Counted from the first letter of the stretch, positions 42,701 through 52,249 are shown. The stretch: DNA of 64,000 bases from Caulobacter sp. UNC358MFTsu5.1 (GCF_000712075.1 NZ_JONW01000007.1:186001-250000), one strand, 5' to 3'. The notes: generated by a model from the letters alone, not told the origin. Made by a program: numbers and translations.

Positions 42701-43151
42701 GTCCGCGCCCCTGACGCTGGGCGCGGCCGTGGTCGAGCCTTTCGTGGCGGCCAGCTATCTGCGGGTGAAGAGCGACGACTTCAGCGAAACGGGCGGCTTC
42801 GCGGCGCTGAAGGTCGAAGGCGTCACCCGCGAGCTGGGCTTGGTCGACGTCGGGGTCAAGGTGAGGGGGCAGTTCGACGTGGGCGGGGCCTCGGTCCTGC
42901 GCCCGCGCGTCGCTGTCGCCTGGCGCATGGCCACGGGCGACCTGGCGGGCCAGACCGCCAACGCCTTCACTGGCGGGACGGCCCGTTTCGTGGTCAGCGG
43001 CGCCAAGTACGACGCCGGCGCCCTGGCCGTGCAGCTGGGCGCCGACCTGGCGTCGGGCGATCGGGCGCGGTTCGGGGTCACCTACGAGGGGACCTACGGC
43101 GACCGCTTCGAGGCCCAGGCGATCCGCGCCGGCGGGTCCTGGCGCTTCTAG
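36714..43151 (+). CDS. Giant autotransporter (type Va) with repetitive passenger
   Basis: The 2145-residue protein has an extended signal peptide (MSGIQHSRGKSPRNPRALWL, then a hydrophobic core ending Ala-Leu-Ala-Ala). The passenger (about residues 40-1800) is a right-handed beta-helix-like array of Gly/Ser/Thr/Asp repeats such as 'IDSGEVTTTGNNAHGV'. Three or more PATR-type repeats (TYAGPTTVSAGTLLLKGAMT, YGFTGTTTVQGGSVRILHL, TYTGDTTVTAGKLKVNGSVT) follow around residues 1450-1660. The C-terminal ~280 residues are the autotransporter barrel (GWGDVLAGWSKIDAGAGAAG to the final GSWRF). No protease or lipase motif is seen, so adhesion or biofilm formation is most likely. The start is at 36714 with GGGGTGA upstream. 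Confidence 0.92.
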   Translation: MSGIQHSRGKSPRNPRALWLAGTALGCSLLVQPAAALAANECGAPAGGVVTCPSPITTGVSYTTIDDLILNLPAATSNTGAIAVDVVGGAGKVSVVAADISTSGNEAPGLFVTTTSGAIDVNVTKAATSGADMVNQMTNDAIVALSDSGAVKVKAGEVSTAGVYTSGVAAQSKTGDVTVEIDKISSSGLGGSIVLARSLDGPSATPTGGGKVTVVVGQASTTQANGVIGAVGFGDVSVTAGQIVASGAPTVGPAGHTSFGQGIGARSYNGDVDVKVDELSTSGVGFLGVTATALAGDATVESGTVTTASDGAYGVYVRAGGTAKVVAGATTTHGAVTNDGTTHYTDAIRVEATGLMDVTSQHATATGDGATAILARGDGSIRIDSGEASASGGAITVGGVQVFSNAISAQSFLGDIDITSGTASAQGAQSWAIYASAGNGAISIDSGTATAAGAGGRAIYANGGEGVTIRSDVASTTGAPSGSNAADAIMAVTFNKTAKIDITSGSASTTGNNARGIYAWTTGDIAIDSGEVTTTGNNAHGVMVDSDGALVFGTPHVPAGGVGTVNIVSDKVSATGNGAMGVWVDYAGPISIDSGEITVGNGVGLYVYGQNTVDVSADKVTATGTGVVVYGREGAVNLTTGTVSAGTQGDVGVFAQTTSGDIVISAQSTKTQGDMLTGFTADAVGGISTSGDISITSGDAQTTGRSAFGAYAISQTGAVSIDSGSVTTAGQGSTGIYARGASIAIDSGSVVTTGDAARGVYAWSNGDIAIDSGEVTTTGANAHGIMVDSDGALVFGTPHVPAGGAGTLSIVADKVSATGAGAMGVWADYAGPISIDAGEITVGNGVGLYVYGQGAVDVSADKVTADGTGVVVYGREGAVHVTTGTVSAGTQGDVGVFAQSTTGDIVVDAGVTRTANTGLHAGFTADGVGALSTGGGHVTVNSADSAVVGQFATAVWGQSIGGEVEINSGKARAGSDGTLAVFGRGDTVTVVSADAEITGTGSRAIQVLADHGDLTVTSGRAVAKDANSVAIDLYASHDAALTVTGQTVGGLAGVRVSALNQAEVTVGADASITALSGAGVEFRAVPVPGGTGSPAVGYGASLTTAGHIGGAPGALAVRFADGDDTLTLLTGASFTGAVDGGAGLDALVLNGTSNQPSAGQTFGGVLNFETATVAAGDWTLTGLLQADSIDIASGATLRIDDRQDANAWLETTTPGAGLSVHNDGTLISRSFDDNLYADSGTLSISGTGEVELQSGAMLASGAWTYTGTTRVSGGELHVVTDIGGGLEQTGGVVVVGADYAIDDAGLGTVKVAGHGTTGSFAGGLKVDGGQFFLGQDGDYTLANALSGAGGEVIWAGGGDLTLSGAYSRTGTLVNGGGLVTIANLSADSRLALMGEAFALGSGAKKTGGLSGDADLDIGAGTLTITQINASSYAGDLSGAGGLIKSGAATLTLSGAATYAGPTTVSAGTLLLKGAMTSDVTVASGATLQIGDGGTTGALTGDLVIAGTAVFNRSDEYDYAGDITGAGELIKKGASRLTLSGQYGFTGTTTVQGGSVRILHLPQTAQVQVDNGVLDLSGLTQTITNLSGGATGGVDITGGALTVNQSGSTTFAGSITGSGSFTVTGGGVIELSGANTYTGDTTVTAGKLKVNGSVTSDVTVGSAGALGGSGVIGGDVFVQGGGQVTPGNSPGTLTVAGDFTFATGSTYQVEVLPTGEHDLIVVGGATTIQTGAKVAVLAGGPASQYARLSQYGILTSAGGITGRFSSVTSDMAFLTPSLTYTANAVRLNLLRNDIRFASFATTSNEARVADAAEALGLGAPVYDALVTQNAGGSAQAYSALDGQIYADVSTVLAGEAGRLRQAIQARTSAPAEVSGGWGDVLAGWSKIDAGAGAAGLKVSGAGLVAGGDKVLGAARLGLAAAYGEADGTVSARGSRAESKNGQVAAYAASVFGPLRADVGAAYAWSSIDAERAVVFPGNQDRVKGKYDATVGQVFGQVSAPLTLGAAVVEPFVAASYLRVKSDDFSETGGFAALKVEGVTRELGLVDVGVKVRGQFDVGGASVLRPRVAVAWRMATGDLAGQTANAFTGGTARFVVSGAKYDAGALAVQLGADLASGDRARFGVTYEGTYGDRFEAQAIRAGGSWRF
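38257..39437 (+). repeat. Internal tandem duplication within the autotransporter passenger (period 729 bp)
   Basis: A segment of about 445 bp at 38257-38705 recurs at 38986-39434 with an exact offset of 729 bp (243 codons). Both copies encode the run DIAIDSGEVTTTG, HG(V/I)MVDSDGALVFGTP, DYAGPISID(S/A)GEITVG, LYVYGQ and TGVVVYGREGAV. Sequence between copies also resembles the unit, so this is a recent duplication of a beta-helix block. It could support slippage or recombination that changes passenger length. Confidence 0.85.
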
Positions 43152-43159
43152 GTCTGGGG

Positions 43160-43185
43160 GGAGGCGCTCTGGGGGGAGCGCCTCC
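43160..43185. terminator. Hairpin between autotransporter and LuxR-type gene, probable bidirectional terminator
   Basis: GGAGGCGCT (43160-43168) pairs exactly with AGCGCCTCC (43177-43185) around an 8-base loop in the 58-bp convergent gap. No strong T-run follows on either strand. Confidence 0.5.
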
Positions 43186-43209
43186 TTGGGGGGATCCGGT
43201 CGAGGCCGC

Positions 43210-43599
43210 CTAGCGCGTCCTCGACCGGTCTTCGCCCAGCATCCGCACCAGTTCGGCCTGGCGGGTCGCGCCGGTCTTGCTGAAGATCGACTTCAGGTAC
43301 GAGCGCACGGTGTTGCGCGACAGGTTGGTGATCAGGGCGTAGCCGGCCAGGGTGCCGCCCTCGACCAGGAAATAGGCCAGCTTGGCCTCGGCCTCGGTCA
43401 GGCCGTGGTCTTCGCGGTAGGACGCCAGCGCCTGTTCCTCCGAGCGACCCTTGGCGCGCCCGAAGATCTCCATGGCCCGCAGCACATAGGGATGGCCGTC
43501 CGCGGCCGCCTTGGCCAACCGAGCCTCCAGGCTCGGATAGACCCGCGTCAGCGGCTTCAGGTTGTCGAACAGGGCGTCTTGCTGTTTCTTGTTCGTCAT
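43210..43599 (-). CDS. Short LuxR-family (GerE-type HTH) transcriptional regulator
   Basis: The 129-residue protein begins at ATG 43599 (MTNKKQQDALFDNL); a TTG at 43632 could add eleven residues, but neither start has a strong ribosome site. The C-terminal third is a LuxR-type helix-turn-helix (residues about 70-125: HGLTEAEAKLAYFLVEGGTL, ITNLSRNTVRSYLKSIFSKT, GATRQAELVRML). The N-terminal part is short and has no receiver or acyl-homoserine-lactone domain, so it is an effector-less or partner-dependent regulator. It overlaps no gene and is divergent from the lipase gene at 43661, which it may control. Confidence 0.8.
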   Translation of the reverse strand: MTNKKQQDALFDNLKPLTRVYPSLEARLAKAAADGHPYVLRAMEIFGRAKGRSEEQALASYREDHGLTEAEAKLAYFLVEGGTLAGYALITNLSRNTVRSYLKSIFSKTGATRQAELVRMLGEDRSRTR

Positions 43600-43660
43600 A
43601 AACGGCGGCGAGTTGTTTCTCGTTCGTCGCAAAGCATGGCCTGGGGGGCGTTCGCGTACA

Positions 43661-44707
43661 ATGGTGTCGATTGCAGCGGCCGTCCCGCGTCAAGGGCTGG
43701 TCGAAATGAAGGCCGCTCCGGAGACGCCGCGCAGGCCCTTCGCCGATTTCCGCCAGAACCTCAGCTACACCATCGCCCAGCGGGTGATCACGAGGGTGCT
43801 GCGCAAGGGACTGGCCAGTCATTCCAGGGGCGAGGCCGAGTTCGCCGAGTTCCTGCGCAAGGCCCGGGCCTGGCACGACCGCTACGACGGGGTCCTGCCG
43901 TCCCTGGAGGTCGACGCCACCTGGAGCGCGACGCCCGACTACGCCGCGCCGTCGCCGCCCACCCGCGCCGATTGGTTCGCCCCCCGCGACAAGGCGCCGC
44001 GCGGCACGGTCTTCTATGTCCACGGCGGCTCGTTCGTCGCCGAGCGCAGCCCGCGGATCGGCCAGCTGGTGGGCCGGTTCGCCGCCGCGGCCGAGGCCAG
44101 CGTCTACGCGCCGTCCTACCGTCTCGCGCCCGAGCATCCCTGTCCCGCGGCGGTCGACGACATCGTCGAGGCCTGGCGCTGGCAACTGCGCCATCGCCCC
44201 GACGAGCCGGTGGTGGCCCTGGCCGAGTCGGCCGGGGCGGCGATCATGATGGCTGCCTTCCAGGTGATCCGTGATCGCGGCGAGCCCATGCCGGCCGGCA
44301 TCGTGCTGCTGTCGCCCTGGCTGGACCTGTCGCTGCAGAGCTGGTCGGTCATGGCCGCCTCGATCGCCAAGACCTCGCCGCACACCATGGAGTCGCTGGC
44401 GATGTTCGCGCACTTCTATTTGCAGGGCCGTTCGGCGATCGAGCCGATCGCCTCGCCGCTGTTCGGCAGCTTCGACGGCTTCCCGCCGCTGCTGGTGCAC
44501 GCCAGCCGGACCGACATCCTCTATGACGACTCGATGCGCCTGGCCGACAAGGTGCGCGACGTCGGCGGCGACCTGACCCTGCGCCACTGGGCCGACGAGA
44601 CCCATTTCTGGGAGCGGATGAACACGCCCAAGGCCCGGCAGTCGATCGAGCTGGCGGCGGGCTTCATCAGGCGCCGCCTGGACGACCGGCGGGTCGGCGC
44701 CCAGTAG
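43661..44707 (+). CDS. Hormone-sensitive-lipase type alpha/beta hydrolase
   Basis: The product is 348 residues from the ATG at 43661; a downstream ATG at 43706 (MKAAPETP) is an alternative. It belongs to the GDXG/HSL family: oxyanion motif HGG in VFYVHGGSFVAERSP, YRLAPEHPCPAAVDD, nucleophile Ser in ALAESAGAAIMMA (Ala for the usual Gly/Asp-leading GDSAG), Asp in ASRTDILYDDS, and His in DETHFWE. Such enzymes hydrolyse short-chain esters in the cytoplasm; the substrate is unknown. It is divergent from the LuxR-type gene and convergent with the XRE-cupin gene over a 28-bp gap containing CCGGCCGG repeats that could form a hairpin. Confidence 0.85.
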   Translation: MVSIAAAVPRQGLVEMKAAPETPRRPFADFRQNLSYTIAQRVITRVLRKGLASHSRGEAEFAEFLRKARAWHDRYDGVLPSLEVDATWSATPDYAAPSPPTRADWFAPRDKAPRGTVFYVHGGSFVAERSPRIGQLVGRFAAAAEASVYAPSYRLAPEHPCPAAVDDIVEAWRWQLRHRPDEPVVALAESAGAAIMMAAFQVIRDRGEPMPAGIVLLSPWLDLSLQSWSVMAASIAKTSPHTMESLAMFAHFYLQGRSAIEPIASPLFGSFDGFPPLLVHASRTDILYDDSMRLADKVRDVGGDLTLRHWADETHFWERMNTPKARQSIELAAGFIRRRLDDRRVGAQ

Positions 44708-44735
44708 GCGCCGGCCGGTCCGACTCCGGCCGGTC

Positions 44736-45377
44736 CTAGATGGAGCGGCCCTGCTTCTGGTCCTCGTGGATGTCCAGCAGGACCTTCATCAGCTCTTCGT
44801 CCTCGCTGGACATCACGCCCAGCACCTCGGCCTCGTCGCAGCCCTCGGCCGCCAGGTAGGCGTGGCCCATGCTGGAGTCGAGATAGATCGACTGGCCCTG
44901 GTCCAGCACGACCGGATCGTAGAACTCGGTGTTCACGACGATCCGCCCCTTCAGGACGAAGATGTACTCCTCGCCCGCGTGGCGGACCAGGTCGCCGAAC
45001 TGCTCGGCGCTCTTGGCGCGGATCTTGGTGATCACCGGGATCATGCGCTTCCCGCGCAGCTCGGTGCACAGGTAATAGTAGTCGTAGTTCGGGGTCTCGA
45101 CGCGCACGGCGCGCTCGACCTCGCCCAGGCTGCGGCGCGCGGTGACCGTCTGGGGCTGGTTGGCCTCTTCCTCGGCGAACAGTTCGGACATGCGCAGGCC
45201 CAGGCGCTGGGCCAGCAGCTGCAGCTTGTCGTAGGTCAGGGTCAGGCGGTCGTGCTCGACCTTGGAGAGCGTCGAGACGGGGATGCCGCTCTTCTCGCTC
45301 ATCTGTTTGAGGGTCCAACCCTCCCGGTCCCGCAGGCCGCGAAGCAGTTTTCCGAGCGTGTGGGCGTTGGAAGGCAA
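44736..45377 (-). CDS. XRE-family regulator with C-terminal cupin domain
   Basis: This 213-residue protein has an N-terminal HTH of the XRE type (residues about 8-62: LGKLLRGLRDREGWTLKQMS, EKSGIPVSTLSKVEHDRLTL) and a C-terminal cupin_2 ligand domain (about 125-205: VRHAGEEYIFVLKGRIVVNT, LDQGQSIYLDSSMGHAYLA). The architecture matches PuuR-like and other regulators of amino-acid or polyamine catabolism. It is divergent from the peptide/D-amino-acid island starting at 45513, across 135 bp with paired ATCAGGAT repeats that are likely its operator. The ligand is unknown; an amino acid or small peptide is inferred. Confidence 0.9.
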   Translation of the reverse strand: MPSNAHTLGKLLRGLRDREGWTLKQMSEKSGIPVSTLSKVEHDRLTLTYDKLQLLAQRLGLRMSELFAEEEANQPQTVTARRSLGEVERAVRVETPNYDYYYLCTELRGKRMIPVITKIRAKSAEQFGDLVRHAGEEYIFVLKGRIVVNTEFYDPVVLDQGQSIYLDSSMGHAYLAAEGCDEAEVLGVMSSEDEELMKVLLDIHEDQKQGRSI

Positions 45378-45399
45378 GCGCCGTGACTCCTCAAGGCGG

Positions 45400-45443
45400 T
45401 TGACGGATTTTCCAATCAGGATAGCAATTGTCCTGATCAGGAT
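45400..45443 (+). promoter_or_regulatory. Promoter and operator (site A) for the S12 hydrolase-DgcA-POT unit
   Basis: TTGACG at 45400-45405 and GATAGCAA at 45420-45427, 14 bp apart, resemble a vegetative promoter of Caulobacter type. Two direct copies of ATCAGGAT lie at 45415-45422 and 45436-45443, 21 bp (two helical turns) apart, the second inside the palindrome CCTGATCAGG (45432-45441). The layout recurs at 49854-49895. Binding by the adjacent XRE-cupin protein is inferred. Confidence 0.55.
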
Positions 45444-45512
45444 TGTTCATTCCCAATCTATCGGCTGGGCCGAGCGGGGGCAATCCTACCGGCAGGCGAG
45501 GGGAGCCAAGGA

Positions 45513-47549
45513 ATGCGAACGATCAAGGGGGCCGCGATCGCGGCGTGCGCTCTGGTGGCGGGGTTGGGCCCCGTCCAGGCCCAGACGCGGCAGGAGACCG
45601 CGCCGCCGCCGGTCGCCAAGGCGGTTGTCCCGGCGGCCAATCCGGCGGCGGCCCCGGCGGTCGCGCCGTCCGCCGCGCCGGCGCTGACCAAGGCCGACGT
45701 CGACCTCTGGCTGGACGGCTACATGCCCTACGCCCTGCGCACGGGCGACATCCCCGGCGCAGTGGTCACGGTGGTCAAGGACGGCCAGATCCTGACGACG
45801 CGGGGCTTCGGTTACGCCGATCGTGACAAGAAGACGCCGGTCGATCCCTACAAGACCCTGTTCCGTCCGGGCTCGATCTCGAAGCTGTTCACCTGGACGG
45901 CGGTGATGCAGCAGGTCGAGGCCGGCAAGATCGACCTGGACGCCGACATCAACACCTATCTCGACTTCAAGATTCCGCCGCGCAACGGCAAGCCCGTGAC
46001 GACCCGCCAGCTGATGACCCACACGGCCGGCTTCGAGGAAGTGGTCAAGGAGCTGATCTTCTACGGCAAACCCGAGCCGGAGCTGGGCGCCTATCTGAAG
46101 AACCACGTGCCCAAGCGCATCTTCGACGCGGGCGAGACGCCGGCCTATTCGAACTACGGCACGGCCCTGGCCGCCTACATCGTCGAGCGGGTGTCGGGCG
46201 AGAAGTTCCAGGACTATCTCGACCGCCACGTGATGGGGCCGCTGAAGCTGGAAAACACCACGTTCCGGCAGCCGCTGCCCGCGAACCTGGTCGGTCACGA
46301 CGCCACGGGCTACGACAAGCCCGGCAAGCCGTCGAAGGGCTTCGAGATCGTCGGCCCGTTCCCGGCCGGCTCGGCCTCGTCCACCGGCGCCGACATGGGC
46401 CGGTTCATGATCGCCCACCTGCAGGGGGGCGAGCTGGACGGCCAGCGCATCCTGTCGGCGGAAACCGCCCGCGTGATGCACGACAGCCCCGTGGACAGGG
46501 TCAATCCGCGCTCGCTGATCGGGCCGCTGGACCGCATGGAGCTGGGCTTCTTCCAGACCTCGATCAACGGCCGCACCGTGATCGGCCACCTGGGCGACAC
46601 CGAGGGCTTCCACTCCTCGCTGCACCTCTACATGAACGACGGCGTGGGCCTGTACCTGTCGCTGAACAGCGGCGGCCGCGAGGGCGCGGCGGGCGTGCTG
46701 CGCACGGCCATCTTCCGCGACTTCTCCGACCGCTACCTGCCGCCCGTCGCGGGCGCGCCGGACGGCAAGGTCGACGCCAAGACCGCCGCCGAGCACGCCA
46801 AGGCCATGGCCGGCACGTGGGACGTCAGCCGCCGCGCCGACAGCACCTTCCTGTCGCTGTTCTACATGATGGGCCAGGCGAAGGTCGCGGTGGGCCCCAA
46901 GGGTGAACTGATCGTCCCCAGCATTCTGGGCCCCAACGGCCGCCCGAAGGAGTGGGTCGAGATCGCGCCGTATGTCTGGCGCGAGGTCGGCGGCCACGAC
47001 CGCCTGGCCGCCCAGGTGGTCGACGGCAAGCCCGTCCGCTGGAGCTGGGACTTCGGCTCGCCCTTCATGGTCTTCGACCGCATCCCGGCGGGCCAGGACG
47101 GCGCCTGGCTGCTGCCCGCGATCGCGGCCAGCGTCGGCGTGCTGCTGCTGACCTTCCTCTACTGGCCGGTCGTGGCCCTGGTGCGCCGCCGTTACAAGAC
47201 CAAGGCCGACATCTCGGGCAAGGCGCTGACCGCCTCGCGGGCCGCGCGCGCCGGGGCGGGCCTGCTGCTGGCCCTGATCGTCGGCTGGGGCGTCGGCGTG
47301 ACCAAGCTGACCTCCAGCGCGGCGGCCATGGCCGGCGGGATGGACGGGGTGCTGCTGCTGCTCCAGGGGCTGGGCTGGGTCGTCCTGCCGCTGGCCCTGG
47401 CTGCCGCCGGCTGGAACCTGTGGCTGACCTGGACCGACGGTCGCGGTTGGGTCCGCAAGGCCTGGAGCGTGGTGATGCTGCTGGCCCCGCTGCTGCTGCT
47501 CTATGTCGCCGTGACCTTCCACCTCCTGGCGATGTCGGTGCACTACTGA
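45513..47549 (+). CDS. S12-family serine hydrolase (beta-lactamase/D-aminopeptidase fold) with C-terminal membrane segments
   Basis: This 678-residue protein has a signal peptide (MRTIKGAAIAACALVAGLGP, Val-Gln-Ala-Gln) and an Ala/Pro-rich linker (about 25-58). Its penicillin-binding-like domain has SxxK as SISK in RPGSISKLFTW, YxN as YSN in TPAYSNYGTAL, and HxG as HLG in VIGHLGDTEGF. The last ~150 residues hold about four membrane helices, so the catalytic part is tethered at the inner membrane, facing the periplasm. The family includes DD-carboxypeptidases, D-aminopeptidases and esterases. Context with a peptide symporter and DgcA/DgcN favours cleavage of D-amino-acid peptides. The stop overlaps the next start (TGATG). 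Confidence 0.85.
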   Translation: MRTIKGAAIAACALVAGLGPVQAQTRQETAPPPVAKAVVPAANPAAAPAVAPSAAPALTKADVDLWLDGYMPYALRTGDIPGAVVTVVKDGQILTTRGFGYADRDKKTPVDPYKTLFRPGSISKLFTWTAVMQQVEAGKIDLDADINTYLDFKIPPRNGKPVTTRQLMTHTAGFEEVVKELIFYGKPEPELGAYLKNHVPKRIFDAGETPAYSNYGTALAAYIVERVSGEKFQDYLDRHVMGPLKLENTTFRQPLPANLVGHDATGYDKPGKPSKGFEIVGPFPAGSASSTGADMGRFMIAHLQGGELDGQRILSAETARVMHDSPVDRVNPRSLIGPLDRMELGFFQTSINGRTVIGHLGDTEGFHSSLHLYMNDGVGLYLSLNSGGREGAAGVLRTAIFRDFSDRYLPPVAGAPDGKVDAKTAAEHAKAMAGTWDVSRRADSTFLSLFYMMGQAKVAVGPKGELIVPSILGPNGRPKEWVEIAPYVWREVGGHDRLAAQVVDGKPVRWSWDFGSPFMVFDRIPAGQDGAWLLPAIAASVGVLLLTFLYWPVVALVRRRYKTKADISGKALTASRAARAGAGLLLALIVGWGVGVTKLTSSAAAMAGGMDGVLLLLQGLGWVVLPLALAAAGWNLWLTWTDGRGWVRKAWSVVMLLAPLLLLYVAVTFHLLAMSVHY

Positions 47550-48562
47550 TGGGCCGGCTGGCGCTGGACATCGCCGCCGAGACGCTGCGGCTGGCCCAGC
47601 CGTTCCGGATCGCGGGCCATGTGTTCGACACGTCCGACATCATCGTCGTGACGCTGTCGGACGGCCGGGCCAAGGGACGCGGCGAAGCGTCCGGGGTCTT
47701 CTTCCTGGGCGAGACGGTCGACGGCATGCGGGCTCAGATCGAGTCGGTCCGGGAGGCGATCGAGGCCGGGCCGACCCGCGAGGCCCTGCGCTTCATCCTG
47801 CCGCCGGGCGGGGCCCGCAACGCCGTCGACTGCGCCCTCTGGGAGCTGGAGGCGGCGGTGACCGGCCAGCCGGTCTGGCGGCTGGCGGGGCTGGACGCTC
47901 CCCGGCCGCTGCGCACCACCTTCACCCTCGGGGCCGACACCCCCGAGGCCATGGCTAAGGGCGCGGTCGGCTACACCCAGGCGCGGTCGATCAAGATCAA
48001 GCTGACCGGCGACCTGGCCCTGGACCAGGCGCGGGTGCGGGCGATCCGCGCGGCCCGGCCGGACGCCTGGCTGGGCGTCGACGGCAACCAGGGATTCGTC
48101 CGCGCGGACCTGGACGCCCTGGTCGATACCCTGGTCGAGCAGCGCGTCTCGCTGCTGGAGCAACCCCTGGCGCGCGGCCATGAGCCCGAGCTGGAGGGCT
48201 TCGACAGCCCGATCCCAATCGCCGCCGACGAGAGCGCGGTATGCCTGCCCGACGTGGCGGCGGCGGTCGGCCGCTTCCAGGTGATCAACATCAAGCTCGA
48301 CAAGTGCGGCGGTCTGACCGAGGGCCTGCTGATGGCGGCCAAGGCCCGGCGGCTGGGCCTCGGCGTCATGGTCGGCACCATGGTCGGCACCAGCCTGTCC
48401 ACCGGTCCGGGCTTCGTGCTGGGCCAGGTGTGCGACCTGGTCGACCTGGACGGCCCGACCTTCCTGGCCCAGGACCGGCCGCCCGGCGTCGTCTATCGCG
48501 ACGGTACCGTCTGGGCGGGCGAGGACGTCTGGGGCGCTCCGGCCTCGGCGGCCGCGGCATGA
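47549..48562 (+). CDS. dgcA: Dipeptide epimerase / N-acetyl-D-glutamate racemase-like enzyme (DgcA-like)
   Basis: The 337-residue enolase-superfamily protein starts at 47549, sharing a base with the preceding stop. It has the muconate-lactonising subgroup catalytic pair: KxK in SIKIKLTG (second Lys) and Lys in VINIKLDKCGG, with metal ligands Asp in GVDGNQGF, Glu in LLEQPLA and Asp in IAADESA. This pattern is shared by L-Ala-D/L-Glu epimerases. DgcA, described with DgcN in a D-glutamate catabolic pathway, belongs to the same family and racemises N-acetyl-D-glutamate. The presence of a DgcN-like gene 3.7 kb downstream on the same strand favours the DgcA role; muropeptide dipeptide epimerase is the alternative. 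Its stop overlaps the next start (ATGA). Confidence 0.82.
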   Translation: MGRLALDIAAETLRLAQPFRIAGHVFDTSDIIVVTLSDGRAKGRGEASGVFFLGETVDGMRAQIESVREAIEAGPTREALRFILPPGGARNAVDCALWELEAAVTGQPVWRLAGLDAPRPLRTTFTLGADTPEAMAKGAVGYTQARSIKIKLTGDLALDQARVRAIRAARPDAWLGVDGNQGFVRADLDALVDTLVEQRVSLLEQPLARGHEPELEGFDSPIPIAADESAVCLPDVAAAVGRFQVINIKLDKCGGLTEGLLMAAKARRLGLGVMVGTMVGTSLSTGPGFVLGQVCDLVDLDGPTFLAQDRPPGVVYRDGTVWAGEDVWGAPASAAAA

Positions 48563-49839
48563 GCGGCAAGGCTCTCGACGCCCCGCCGTGGTTCGGTCAG
48601 CCGCGCGGCCTGACCGTCCTGTTCCTGACGAACATGTGGGAGCAGTTCTCCTACTTCGGCATGCGGGCCCTGCTGGTCTACTACATGACCAAGCAACTGC
48701 TGATCGCCCAGGGCTCGGCGTCCCTGATCTACGGGACCTATACGGCCTGCGCCTATTTTACGCCGATCGTCGGCGGGGTGATCGCCGACCGCCTGCTGGG
48801 CAAGCGCCGGGCCATCATCATCGGCGCCAGCGTCATGGCCGCCGGCCATTTCATGATGAGTTTCCCGGACCTGCTCTACGTCGCCCTGGCCACCATCGCC
48901 CTGGGCAACGGCCTGTTCCTGCCGACCCTGCCCAGCCAGATCAACGATCTCTACGCCCAGGGCGATCCCCGGCGGGGCTGGGCCTACAACGTCTATTATC
49001 TGGGCATCAATATCGGCGGCTTCCTGGCGCCCCTGCTGTGCGGGACCCTGGGCGAGGTGTTCGGCTGGCACGTCGGCTTCGCGGCGGCGGGCCTGGGCAT
49101 GCTGGCGGGACTGCTGATCTATCTGTGGGGCCAGCGCTACCTGCCGGCCGAGCAGGGCAGGGTGCAGGCCGGCGCGGTCGAGCCTGCGCGCGGGCGCATG
49201 GCCCTGCCGACCGTGCTGGTCCTGGCCGCCGTCGCCCTGTCGGTGACCGTCTTCCGCGGGGCCTACGAGCAGGCCGGCAACACGGTGGCCCTGTGGGCCG
49301 ACGCGGGCGTCGACCGGACCTTGGGGTCCTGGACCGTGCCGATGACCTGGTTCCAGTCGCTGAACCCGCTGCTGGTCATGGCCATGACGCCGATGCTGCT
49401 GGCCGGATGGAAGAAGCGGGCCGACGCCGGACGCGACACCTCGCCGGCCCTGCGCATGGCGACCGGGGCCCTGATCGTGGCCGGCGCCTATCTGATGCTC
49501 TGCGCCGTCTCGGCCCTGGCCGGGGGCAAGGCGCACTGGCTGTGGCTGGTGGCGTTCTTCGGGGTCTACACCTTCGGCGAGTTGTTCATCCTGCCCACGG
49601 GCCTGGGCCTGTTCGCGCGCCTGGCCCCGCCCGGGTTCGGAGCGACCACGGTGGCGGCCTGGTACCTGACCATCTTCGCCGGCAGCCTCAGCGCCGGCCT
49701 GGTGGGGACCCTGTGGAGCCGGATGCCGCACACGGCCTATTTCGCGCTGCTGGCGGGCCTGGCCGTCACGGCCTCGATCCTCCTGCGGCTGATCGATCCT
49801 TGGGCGCGCCGCGCCGAAGCGCACGGGCCGTCCGCCTAG
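48559..49839 (+). CDS. POT-family proton-dependent oligopeptide transporter
   Basis: This 426-residue inner-membrane protein starts at 48559 in an ATGA overlap. It has the POT/PTR signature: first-helix WEQFSYFGMRALLVYYM, GGVIADRLLGKRRAII, and YNVYYLGINIGGFLAPLLCG, plus FRGAYEQAGNTVALWAD and a C-terminal helix set (about 12 helices). At 426 residues it is a little shorter than many family members (about 450-500). POT proteins import di- and tripeptides with H+. It would deliver peptides for DgcA and internal peptidases. The gene ends 168 bp before receptor 3, with a promoter-like region between. Confidence 0.9.
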   Translation: MSGKALDAPPWFGQPRGLTVLFLTNMWEQFSYFGMRALLVYYMTKQLLIAQGSASLIYGTYTACAYFTPIVGGVIADRLLGKRRAIIIGASVMAAGHFMMSFPDLLYVALATIALGNGLFLPTLPSQINDLYAQGDPRRGWAYNVYYLGINIGGFLAPLLCGTLGEVFGWHVGFAAAGLGMLAGLLIYLWGQRYLPAEQGRVQAGAVEPARGRMALPTVLVLAAVALSVTVFRGAYEQAGNTVALWADAGVDRTLGSWTVPMTWFQSLNPLLVMAMTPMLLAGWKKRADAGRDTSPALRMATGALIVAGAYLMLCAVSALAGGKAHWLWLVAFFGVYTFGELFILPTGLGLFARLAPPGFGATTVAAWYLTIFAGSLSAGLVGTLWSRMPHTAYFALLAGLAVTASILLRLIDPWARRAEAHGPSA

Positions 49840-49853
49840 TCGCGCAATCGTCA

Positions 49854-49895
49854 TTGACAATTCTCTGATTGGGATAACAGTGGCCTAATTAGGAT
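49854..49895 (+). promoter_or_regulatory. Promoter and operator (site B) for TonB-dependent receptor 3 and DgcN
   Basis: TTGACA (49854-49859) and GATAACAG (49873-49880) are 13 bp apart. ATTGGGAT (49868-49875) and ATTAGGAT (49888-49895) are direct repeats 20 bp apart, the second next to the palindrome CCTAATTAGG. Order and spacing copy site A at 45400-45443. It lies in the 168-bp gap before receptor 3. Confidence 0.55.
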
Positions 49896-50007
49896 TACAT
49901 TTGCGTAATGGGCCGGGTCGAGCACGGGAAAATCCGAGCGGACCCCAGCGCCGATGGGAGCGATCACCGCTCCGGGGACGTCGGGCGCTTCAACGAGGGG
50001 GAATGAA

Positions 50008-52245
<2,238 letters not shown>

Positions 52246-52249
52246 TCGG

